Of a stretch of DNA of 6,295 nucleotides, positions 1 to 5,549 are shown piece by piece. The stretch is taken from the NCBI GenBank assembly GCA_037443085.1, contig JBBIPA010000078.1, forward strand, positions 1-6,295. The letters are read 5' to 3'. The notes under the pieces were generated by a model. The model was not told the DNA's origin and searched no databases. It saw only the letters and a list, made by a program, of their open reading frames with translations. Position 1 is the first letter of the stretch, and every line of letters begins with the position of its first letter. This DNA is from JBBIPA01 sp037443085. GTDB taxonomy: Bacteria > Chloroflexota > Dehalococcoidia > GIF9 > UBA5629. A program made the position numbers and the translations under genes.

Positions 1-45
1 AGCAACAAATCTGGTTCATGTAGAAAAATACAGGGGAGCACGATA

Positions 46-2190
46 ATGGCACAATATGGTTTTTTGATTGATCTGAGCCGCTGCATTGGTTGCAATGCCT
101 GTGTAATTAGTTGTAAGCAGTGGCACGATATCCCGCCTGGACCGGTTAAGTGGATGCGAGTTTATCAATGGGAGAAAGGAACTTTCCCCAAAATTGACCT
201 TCGGGTGTTGCCCATACCATGTTTTCATTGCGAAGTCCCTGTTTGCGCCGAAGCTTGCCCCAATAAAGCAATTTCAAAGGAAGAGAAGTATGGTGCTGTG
301 ATGGTAGACCCTGAGAAATGTACCGGGGCACGAAAGTGCTGGCAAGCTTGCCCTTACGGTGCTCCTCAGTTTGCTGGAGATGAATCTGGCCTTAAAATGT
401 CTAAATGCACTATGTGCATTGATCGGCTTGAGGAAGGTTTAAAACCGCTCTGTGTGCTGAGTTGTTCGATGAGAGCACTGGAGTTTGGGCCTATTGATGA
501 GCTGATGAAGAAGTATGGCAATTTGCAGCGACTGGAAGATATGCCGGGGAAAGATTATGCGCCTTGCCGTATAGCCTGTCCTGCCGGCGTTAATGCCCAG
601 GGGTATATCAATCTCGTCGCAGAAAACAAGCCTAAAGAGGCATTAGAGTTCTTCAGGGAGACCACTCCATTTGCTGGAGTTCTCGGTCGAGTATGTGCCC
701 ATCCTTGCGAGACGGATTGTCGCAGGGGTTACTTTGACGATGCCATGTCCATATGCTCGTTGAAGCGTTTCGTTGCGGATTACGAGTTTAAGAAGGGTAG
801 GAGAAAAGCAACCCCTGTCAGGATAACGAAAGAGGAGAGAGTGGCTATTATTGGTTCAGGTCCGGCAGGTCTGCAATGTGCCTATGACCTGGTCAGGCAG
901 GGATACCACGTTACTGTGTTTGAGGCTGCTCCCAAGAGCGGCGGACTCATGCGCTATGGTATACCGGAATATCGATTGCCCAGGAAAGTGCTTGACGCTG
1001 AAATTAGTTATATTGAGGAACTGGGCGTCGACATAAAAACAAATGCCGCAGTAACGAAGTTAGCTGATGTCTTCTCTCAAGGGTACAAAGCTGTTTTTGT
1101 AGCTATTGGCGCCTGGATGAGCTTGAAATTAGGTGTGGCGGGCGAAGAAGCTGAAGGTGTTTTCGCTGCTCTTGATTTTCTCAGGCAAGTAAATTCAGGG
1201 AAGAAGGTTGTGCTTGGGAAACGGGTGGTTGTTGTCGGTGGTGGCAGTGTTGCCATTGATGCAGCGAGAACGTCGTTGCGGCTCGGGGCTAAAGAAGTTC
1301 ATCTCATCTGTCTTGAATGTCGTGACATGACGTCAAAAGACAGGATGTTAGCTCAGGACAGGGAGATAGAAGAGGCTGAAGAAGAAGGAGTTATTATTCA
1401 CCCTTGCCTGGGTATACGACAATTCTCAACCAGGGACGGAAAGGTTACTGGTGTGGGAACCATTGGATGTGTTACTGTGAGAGAAGAAGATGGCACCTTT
1501 GCCCCCAGGTTCAGAGAAGGTGATTCGCCAACTATAGGTGCTGATAGTGTTATCGTTGCCATCGGGCAGGGAGTAGATCAGGCGATGCTACCTGACGAAG
1601 TTAAACAGGCTGTTACAGGAACCTTATCAGTTGATCCTGTTACTCTGCAAACCTCGGATAAGCGCGTGTTTGCCGGTGGTGACCTGGTCTCCGGGCCTGT
1701 TGATGTTATTAGCGCTATTGCTGCCGGTAGAGAGGCGGCTATTTCCATCGACCGCTATCTCCGTGGTGTGGATCTAAAACAGGGACGACAATTGCCGTCG
1801 AAGAGCGCAAAGCCCAGAGTGGAAATAAAAAGTCAACGTCAGCCAGTACTCGAAGTAAAGAAGCGGAAGGCATTTGCCGAAGTTGACCTGGGATTTGGTG
1901 AGGCTATGGCTAGGGAGCAAGCCGATCGTTGCTTGCATTGTGGTACTACTGTGCCCTCGGTAGTTTTTAAGCGTGAGATGCCTAAGAAACAGGTTGTGAC
2001 CTGGGATTTTAAGAGAGCGCTTGAGCTGTGGCAAAAGCGGCATCCCACCAGTAGTGAATCATTGCCTGATGTTTTCAAAGAAATGCCCGATGTGTTGCAG
2101 CCTTCAGATGGCTTTGGTGGCAGGCGAAAACTGATACTGAAAGCAAAAACTACTGGAGAGCTAATGATGTATACCACTGATGACGAATAG
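46..2190 (+). CDS. DmsB-like iron-sulfur subunit fused to a GltD/NfnB-type FAD-NAD(P)H oxidoreductase
   Basis: Predicted cytoplasmic electron-transfer protein of 714 aa with no signal peptide or membrane segment. Residues 1-160 closely resemble E. coli DmsB from the first residues (MAQYGFLIDLSRC) to a shared RALEFGPIDEL. Four Cys groups are visible: C13/16/19/23, C59/62/67/71, C92/98/102 and C121/124/136/140. The third group has Ala95 where the second Cys is expected. Residues ~170-245 form a GltD-type N-terminal Fe-S domain (C174, C178, C217, C221, C225). Residues 266-275 hold the FAD motif GSGPAG, followed by GGLMRYGIPEYRLP (299-312). A second nucleotide fold, GGGSVAIDAARTSLRLGA, spans 398-415, and FAGGD lies at 542-546. 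A C-terminal RCLHC (628-632) is followed by ~80 residues I do not recognise. Family knowledge: GltD-type modules exchange electrons between NAD(P)H and Fe-S clusters. Inference: this protein feeds or drains the flavoprotein encoded 26 nt downstream. Start: ATG with AGGGGAG at 32-38, and the DmsB-like N-terminus begins right there. An alternative partner is a molybdenum or tungsten enzyme encoded upstream of the window. Confidence 0.93.
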   Translation: MAQYGFLIDLSRCIGCNACVISCKQWHDIPPGPVKWMRVYQWEKGTFPKIDLRVLPIPCFHCEVPVCAEACPNKAISKEEKYGAVMVDPEKCTGARKCWQACPYGAPQFAGDESGLKMSKCTMCIDRLEEGLKPLCVLSCSMRALEFGPIDELMKKYGNLQRLEDMPGKDYAPCRIACPAGVNAQGYINLVAENKPKEALEFFRETTPFAGVLGRVCAHPCETDCRRGYFDDAMSICSLKRFVADYEFKKGRRKATPVRITKEERVAIIGSGPAGLQCAYDLVRQGYHVTVFEAAPKSGGLMRYGIPEYRLPRKVLDAEISYIEELGVDIKTNAAVTKLADVFSQGYKAVFVAIGAWMSLKLGVAGEEAEGVFAALDFLRQVNSGKKVVLGKRVVVVGGGSVAIDAARTSLRLGAKEVHLICLECRDMTSKDRMLAQDREIEEAEEEGVIIHPCLGIRQFSTRDGKVTGVGTIGCVTVREEDGTFAPRFREGDSPTIGADSVIVAIGQGVDQAMLPDEVKQAVTGTLSVDPVTLQTSDKRVFAGGDLVSGPVDVISAIAAGREAAISIDRYLRGVDLKQGRQLPSKSAKPRVEIKSQRQPVLEVKKRKAFAEVDLGFGEAMAREQADRCLHCGTTVPSVVFKREMPKKQVVTWDFKRALELWQKRHPTSSESLPDVFKEMPDVLQPSDGFGGRRKLILKAKTTGELMMYTTDDE

Positions 2191-2202
2191 CTGAATTTGC
2201 CA

Positions 2203-2219
2203 GAGAGGAGCTTGTTGTG
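2203..2219 (+). promoter_or_regulatory. Ribosome binding site that supports a GTG start
   Basis: AGAGGAG lies at 2204-2210, followed by six bases (CTTGTT) and then GTG at 2217. This spacing favours GTG 2217 over the in-frame TTG at 2214 (3-nt spacing) and over the in-frame ATG at 2229. The predicted start places the Rossmann beta strand near residue 8, as is usual for this flavoprotein family. Confidence 0.65.
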
Positions 2220-3860
2220 AAAGAGGAAATGGTAAAGGCAGACGTGCTTTGTGTGGGAGGTGGCATTGCCGGCTTGATGGCGGCGATACATGCTGCTGAA
2301 TCGGGAGCAAAAGTAGTTGTTGCTGAGAAAGCAAATACCTTGCGAAGCGGTGCCGGGGCTACAGGTAATGACCATTTTAGATGCTATATCCCCGAATTTC
2401 ATGGTGCAGATATCAGGCCGGTTGTGGAAGAAGTTGCCAGTTCGCAGTCAGGATGGTCGCGCTCTCTAAAGTTTGTACATACCTGGATGGAGCACTCTTT
2501 CGAAATTGTAAAGCTGTGGGATAGCTGGGGCATTCCCATGAGGCACAATGGAAGATGGGATTTCTCTGCGCATGCTTTTCCAGGAGGTGTCCTGAACACA
2601 TTAAAGTATGCTGGTCAGAACCAGAAGCCTATTCTTACCAAGGAAGCTAAGAAACGGGGCGTTCACATCATCAATAGGGTAATGATATTCGATTTGCTTA
2701 ATCAAGGTGATGGGGTGGTTGGAGCTGTGGGGATAAATACCCGTGAGAATAGGTTTATCATCTTTCAGGCTAAGAGTGTGGTTTTAGGAACTGGCAATTG
2801 TGTGCGGTTATATCAAGCACCAACTCCAGGTTGCGATTTCAACAGAGCCGACCCGCCGTCTACTGCTGGCGACGGACGTGCCATGGCGTATCGTGCAGGG
2901 GCCGAGCTGGTCAATATGGAGATGCCGAGGCGCTGGGCGGGGCCTAAGTACTTCGCTCGCTGTGGCAAGGCCACCTGGGTGGGTGTATTCAGAGACCCAC
3001 AGGATAAGCCCATAGGTCCTTTTATTACCAAACCAGATAGAAAGTATGGAGACGTCATATCTGATGCTTATCCGACGCTATTCAGCGATTATGCCAATTC
3101 AGGAAGAGGGCCAGTTTATATGGATTGCCGGGGCATGTCCAAAGAAGACTATGAATATATGATGTATGGGTTGAAAAATGAAGGAAATTTGGCGTTGGTA
3201 AATCATCTCGGTGAAGAAGGCATCGATATCAGGAAGAACCCCGTGGAATTCATGACTTATGAGTTCACTACTCGAGGTGGCATAAATTACGATGAGAAAG
3301 GTGAAACCTCGTTAAAGGGCTTATATGCTGCTGGTGATGAATATTTTGGTGGAATATCCTGTGCTGCAACTTTTGGCTGGATTGCGGGTGAGAATGCTGC
3401 CAAATATGTTAAGAAAGTTAAGGCATCGGAAACAGATACATTAATGCGGGATATAGAAATGAAGAAGGATTGGTTAACCCGGATACTCAGTCGCCAGACC
3501 GGAGTGGGCTGGCAGGAAGCCAATATCGCCCTCCAGCAAATCATGCAGGACTATGCCGGCACAGTACGAACGGAAAGCTTGCTGAAAGCAGGCCTCAGCC
3601 ACGTGCAGAGGCTGAAGAAGAAAGTACACGCCACTATCTCAGCAAAGAATCAGCATGAGCTGATGCACTGCCTGGAAGTATTAAATCTGCTCGATATCGG
3701 CGAGCTTGTCTTTACTGCCATCATGGAACGGAAAGAGTCCCGGGGCAAATACTATCGTCAGGATTATCCCTTCACCAATCCGTTATTGAATAACAAGGTG
3801 CTCGTCTGCAAGCAGGTGAGAAGCAAGCCTGCCCTGGAATGGCGAGAGGTCAAAGACTGA
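2217..3860 (+). CDS. AprA-like FAD-binding flavoprotein of the fumarate reductase/succinate dehydrogenase superfamily
   Basis: A 547-aa flavoprotein, probably the catalytic subunit of a cytoplasmic oxidoreductase. An N-terminal FAD Rossmann motif GGGIAG lies at residues 14-19, with the ribose-binding acid at E37. RSGAGATG (43-50) matches the AprA-type RSGAVAQG and lacks the FAD-linking His of SdhA/FrdA, so FAD is probably non-covalent. WGIP plus GRW (104-114), TAGDGRAMAYRAGAE (216-230) and GLYAAGD (368-374) are all typical of the superfamily. The C-terminus (408-547) is a helical domain ending in an ERKESRGKYYRQDYP stretch (504-518) like the SdhA/FrdA C-terminus. It is shorter than AprA (about 620-670 aa). 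Where FrdA has HYTMGGI and AprA has GSHSGE, this protein reads EFTTRGGI (349-356), so the usual active-site His appears absent, and no GEGG motif is seen. It sits between the DmsB-GltD fusion and an AprB-like ferredoxin, which suggests an AprAB-like pair. The substrate is unknown; true APS reduction or fumarate reduction seems unlikely. It has no Tat signal, unlike periplasmic urocanate- or fumarate-reducing relatives. Confidence 0.93.
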   Translation: MKEEMVKADVLCVGGGIAGLMAAIHAAESGAKVVVAEKANTLRSGAGATGNDHFRCYIPEFHGADIRPVVEEVASSQSGWSRSLKFVHTWMEHSFEIVKLWDSWGIPMRHNGRWDFSAHAFPGGVLNTLKYAGQNQKPILTKEAKKRGVHIINRVMIFDLLNQGDGVVGAVGINTRENRFIIFQAKSVVLGTGNCVRLYQAPTPGCDFNRADPPSTAGDGRAMAYRAGAELVNMEMPRRWAGPKYFARCGKATWVGVFRDPQDKPIGPFITKPDRKYGDVISDAYPTLFSDYANSGRGPVYMDCRGMSKEDYEYMMYGLKNEGNLALVNHLGEEGIDIRKNPVEFMTYEFTTRGGINYDEKGETSLKGLYAAGDEYFGGISCAATFGWIAGENAAKYVKKVKASETDTLMRDIEMKKDWLTRILSRQTGVGWQEANIALQQIMQDYAGTVRTESLLKAGLSHVQRLKKKVHATISAKNQHELMHCLEVLNLLDIGELVFTAIMERKESRGKYYRQDYPFTNPLLNNKVLVCKQVRSKPALEWREVKD

Positions 3861-3873
3861 AGGAGGATTAGCC

Positions 3874-4089
3874 ATGCCGCCAATAATTAATAACCAGAAA
3901 TGCACTGCCTGCGGCAAATGCGTGGATATCTGCCCGCAGGATGTGTTCTTCGGCTCGGAGAGGAAGAAGACACCGCTGATTACTTATCCTGAGGAGTGCT
4001 GGCACTGCAATGCCTGTGTGCTCGATTGTCCCATTGCTGGTGCCATCAGCCTCCGCATCCCGCTGCCCATGCATATCTGTTATAAATGA
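3874..4089 (+). CDS. AprB-like 2x[4Fe-4S] ferredoxin, short form
   Basis: A 71-aa ferredoxin with two complete cluster motifs: C10-x2-C13-x2-C16-x3-C20-P and C42-x2-C45-x2-C48-x3-C52-P. The second motif, ECWHCNACVLDCP, resembles the CWECYSCVKMCPQGAI region of AprB, including the aromatic Trp right after the first Cys. In AprB that Trp lies on the electron route to the FAD of AprA. AprB is normally about 150 aa, with a C-terminal tail that wraps around AprA; this protein stops shortly after the second cluster, with an extra Cys at 69. The ATG has an excellent AGGAGG at 3861-3866 and begins 13 nt after the flavoprotein stop, so the two are almost certainly co-translated. Inferred role: one-electron relay between the Fe-S/FAD fusion protein and the flavoprotein. 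Codon third positions are clearly more G+C rich (about 65%) than in genes at either end of the window. It could also be a generic ferredoxin with other partners. Confidence 0.92.
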   Translation: MPPIINNQKCTACGKCVDICPQDVFFGSERKKTPLITYPEECWHCNACVLDCPIAGAISLRIPLPMHICYK

Positions 4090-4134
4090 ATGGCTTGGTG
4101 AAAAAGTCGAATTGCTAGAATTCACTCTGCACTA

Positions 4135-4163
4135 TTGTGCTTGGCGCGTTATGGTGGTATTAT
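4135..4163 (+). promoter_or_regulatory. Candidate sigma-70-type promoter for the TRAP transporter genes
   Basis: TTGTGC (4135-4140) and TATTAT (4158-4163) are separated by 17 bases, and a TG pair at 4155-4156 gives an extended -10 form. It lies in the 210-nt gap between the ferredoxin gene and the receptor gene, where an independent promoter would be expected. The -35 match is weak (3 of 6). A second candidate is the extended -10 TGC-TATAGA at 4236-4244, which has no good -35; TTGACC at 4182-4187 lacks a well-placed -10. No intrinsic terminator is visible after the ferredoxin gene, so read-through from the redox operon is also possible. Confidence 0.3.
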
Positions 4164-4288
4164 AACCTGGTTTCTGCACATTTGACCTGCGGTCTTAAGG
4201 TTGTTGCGAATTACGTATTAGGAAAGTGAGGTGATTGCTATAGATTTAAATTAATATGATGATTTTGCAACTGGAAGAACCAAAATTC

Positions 4289-4296
4289 AAGGAGGG
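4289..4296 (+). promoter_or_regulatory. Strong Shine-Dalgarno sequence for the receptor gene
   Basis: AAGGAGGG lies three bases before the ATG at 4300. It fixes the start, and the protein then begins directly with the Lys-Lys of a lipoprotein signal peptide. It is the most complete ribosome binding site in the window, in keeping with the high synthesis usually needed for a solute receptor. Confidence 0.7.
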
Positions 4297-4299
4297 AAG

Positions 4300-5418
4300 A
4301 TGAAAAAGCTTTTCTTAGTTATATTGGTAGCAGTGATGACCATCAGTCTGATTCTTATCGGCTGTGCACCGGCTCCGTCACCCAAGCCGTCACCAGCCCC
4401 CGCACCGGCTCCCGCACCGGAGAAGGTTATAGAACTTAAATTTGGTCACCAAAACCCACCGACTGGTCATACTACAGTGAAATATCTTGACCCCTGGGCA
4501 AAAAAGGTAGAGGAAGCTTGTAAAGGCAAGGTGAAGATTACCACGTATCCCGCTGAAAGTCTGTTTAAGGCACGTGAAGTGATCGAGGCTACTGTAGGTG
4601 GTGTTGCTGATATCGCCTGGGTACAGGTGGGTTATTTTGCCGCTAGTTTTCCATTGACGTCGGTCATGTCTCTGCCATTTTTGTGTCTAGATTCAGGCAA
4701 AATAGATGGCAAAGAGCGTTCTGGTGGCGCTGTCAATAGCCACATTCTGCAGGAACTATATGAGACATTTCCTGAAGTGCAGGCGGAGTGGAAAAACGTG
4801 AAGTGTCTTTTTGTACATTGCACTGACCCATATAAGCTCTTCACCACAAAAAAACCAGTACGAACAATGGACGATCTAAGAGGTTTGAAGTTGAGGGAGC
4901 TTGCTGGCCCACCGACTGAGATGTGGAAATTGCTCGGTGCCAGTCCAATGATGTTGCCCGCCCCCGACATTTATGAGGCTGCATCCAAAGGTGTCATTGA
5001 TGGGAATAATGCACCCTGGGCAATGGTAGCAACTTATAAGCTATTCGAAGTATTTAAGTACTGGACTGCTGCTCCTACTAGTGCTGGGCAATTTGCCATA
5101 ATCATGAATGCTGGCACCTGGAACAAGCTGCCACCAGATGTTCAGAAGGCAATAATGAGTGTCAGTGGCTACTCCGGCGCTCAATTCGCTGGTGACGGCG
5201 GTTGGGGATTTGAAGCCAGGGATATTGTATTAGAGGCAGCGAAGAAAGCCGGTTATACCCTGGAGAAGATCGATGTTACTCCAGCAGAGTTTGCCAAGTG
5301 GAAAGAGATTGCTGGCAAGCCGTTGTGGGACAAATGGGTGAAAGATATGGAGGCGAAGGGTCTACCAGGGCAAAAAGTCCTCGATAAGACTCTCAGTTTA
5401 CTCGATAAATACAAGTAA
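4300..5418 (+). CDS. TRAP transporter solute-binding lipoprotein, DctP family
   Basis: A 372-aa extracytoplasmic receptor that should capture an organic anion and pass it to the membrane QM protein encoded next. The N-terminus (MKK, then a hydrophobic stretch at residues 4-20) ends in a lipobox L19-I20-G21-C22, so it should be lipid-anchored at Cys22. A flexible Pro/Ala/Ser linker covers 23-40. The mature domain opens with LKFGHQNPPTGH (46-57), typical of DctP-like proteins. Other hallmarks are VRTMDDLRGLKLRE (187-200) with the family Arg at 199, which usually makes a salt bridge with the ligand carboxylate; LGASPMMLPAPDIYEAASKG (212-231), the usual 'lGa.P..m...e.y.al..G' block; and the MN-x-W-x-LP element near 269-278. 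Lipoprotein TRAP receptors are usual in Gram-positive-like or monoderm cells but also occur elsewhere. Sequence family alone does not identify the ligand: sugar acids, keto acids, aromatic acids and dicarboxylates are all known for this fold. Ten residues after Leu130 carry a small insertion (DSGKIDGKER) of unclear meaning. Confidence 0.93.
   Translation: MKKLFLVILVAVMTISLILIGCAPAPSPKPSPAPAPAPAPEKVIELKFGHQNPPTGHTTVKYLDPWAKKVEEACKGKVKITTYPAESLFKAREVIEATVGGVADIAWVQVGYFAASFPLTSVMSLPFLCLDSGKIDGKERSGGAVNSHILQELYETFPEVQAEWKNVKCLFVHCTDPYKLFTTKKPVRTMDDLRGLKLRELAGPPTEMWKLLGASPMMLPAPDIYEAASKGVIDGNNAPWAMVATYKLFEVFKYWTAAPTSAGQFAIIMNAGTWNKLPPDVQKAIMSVSGYSGAQFAGDGGWGFEARDIVLEAAKKAGYTLEKIDVTPAEFAKWKEIAGKPLWDKWVKDMEAKGLPGQKVLDKTLSLLDKYK
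4366..4420 (+). repeat. Short direct repeats encoding the Pro/Ala linker
   Basis: GCACCGGCTCC occurs at 4366-4376 and 4402-4412, with a partial copy GCACCGG at 4414-4420. CCGTCACC occurs at 4375-4382 and 4387-4394. They encode the Pro/Ala/Ser/Lys spacer behind the lipid-anchored Cys of the receptor. Such runs can gain or lose units by slippage, so the linker length may vary between strains. Confidence 0.6.
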
Positions 5419-5449
5419 TTGAGCTTGTAATGAACTATTAGTTAGCAAG

Positions 5450-5512
5450 GGCTGTCTAAGAAGGCCGTACCGTTGATACTTGCATGTGTGACTTGGGTCT
5501 TCTTGGACAGCC
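5450..5512 (+). other. Large stem-loop between receptor and permease genes
   Basis: Arm 5450-5466 pairs with arm 5496-5512 over 17 base pairs with no bulge: 15 Watson-Crick pairs and two G-U pairs (5457/5505 and 5464/5498). The loop is 29 nt. No T-tract follows (the next bases are ATTACCGAAAAG), so it is not a standard intrinsic terminator. The likely role is to stabilise the 3' end of the receptor mRNA or to reduce permease expression relative to the receptor, a common arrangement in transport operons. An alternative is a tiny mobile repeat, since the arm ends (GGCTGTC/GACAGCC) resemble ends seen in some insertion sequences. Confidence 0.6.
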
Positions 5513-5549
5513 ATTACCGAAAAGTAATTCTTAATGTGAAGGTAGAGCT

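Noticed and set aside
1839..2402. 187-codon reverse-strand open frame
   Set aside because: It lies wholly antisense to the end of gene 1 and the start of gene 2, both of which have clear family motifs; its Ser- and Phe-rich product shows no domain and it has no convincing ribosome binding site.
2217..3860. Calling the flavoprotein a true AprA, SdhA or FrdA
   Set aside because: The covalent-FAD His, the FrdA/AprA active-site His and the GEGG block are not seen and the length differs from AprA, so a specific symbol would overstate the evidence.
4109..4123. GAATT-GCTAG-AATTC inverted repeat after the ferredoxin gene
   Set aside because: The 5-bp A+T-rich stem is too weak for a terminator and there is no T-tract; it contains a chance EcoRI-like palindrome.
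4184..4194. GACC-TGC-GGTC mini hairpin in the gap before the receptor gene
   Set aside because: Only four base pairs with a 3-nt loop; too small to support as an operator or terminator.
4256..4303. 15-codon leader frame (ATGATG...TGA) that overlaps the receptor ATG as ATGA
   Set aside because: The overlap is neat, but no Shine-Dalgarno sequence precedes it and the frame runs through the receptor gene's own ribosome binding site; chance is the simpler explanation.
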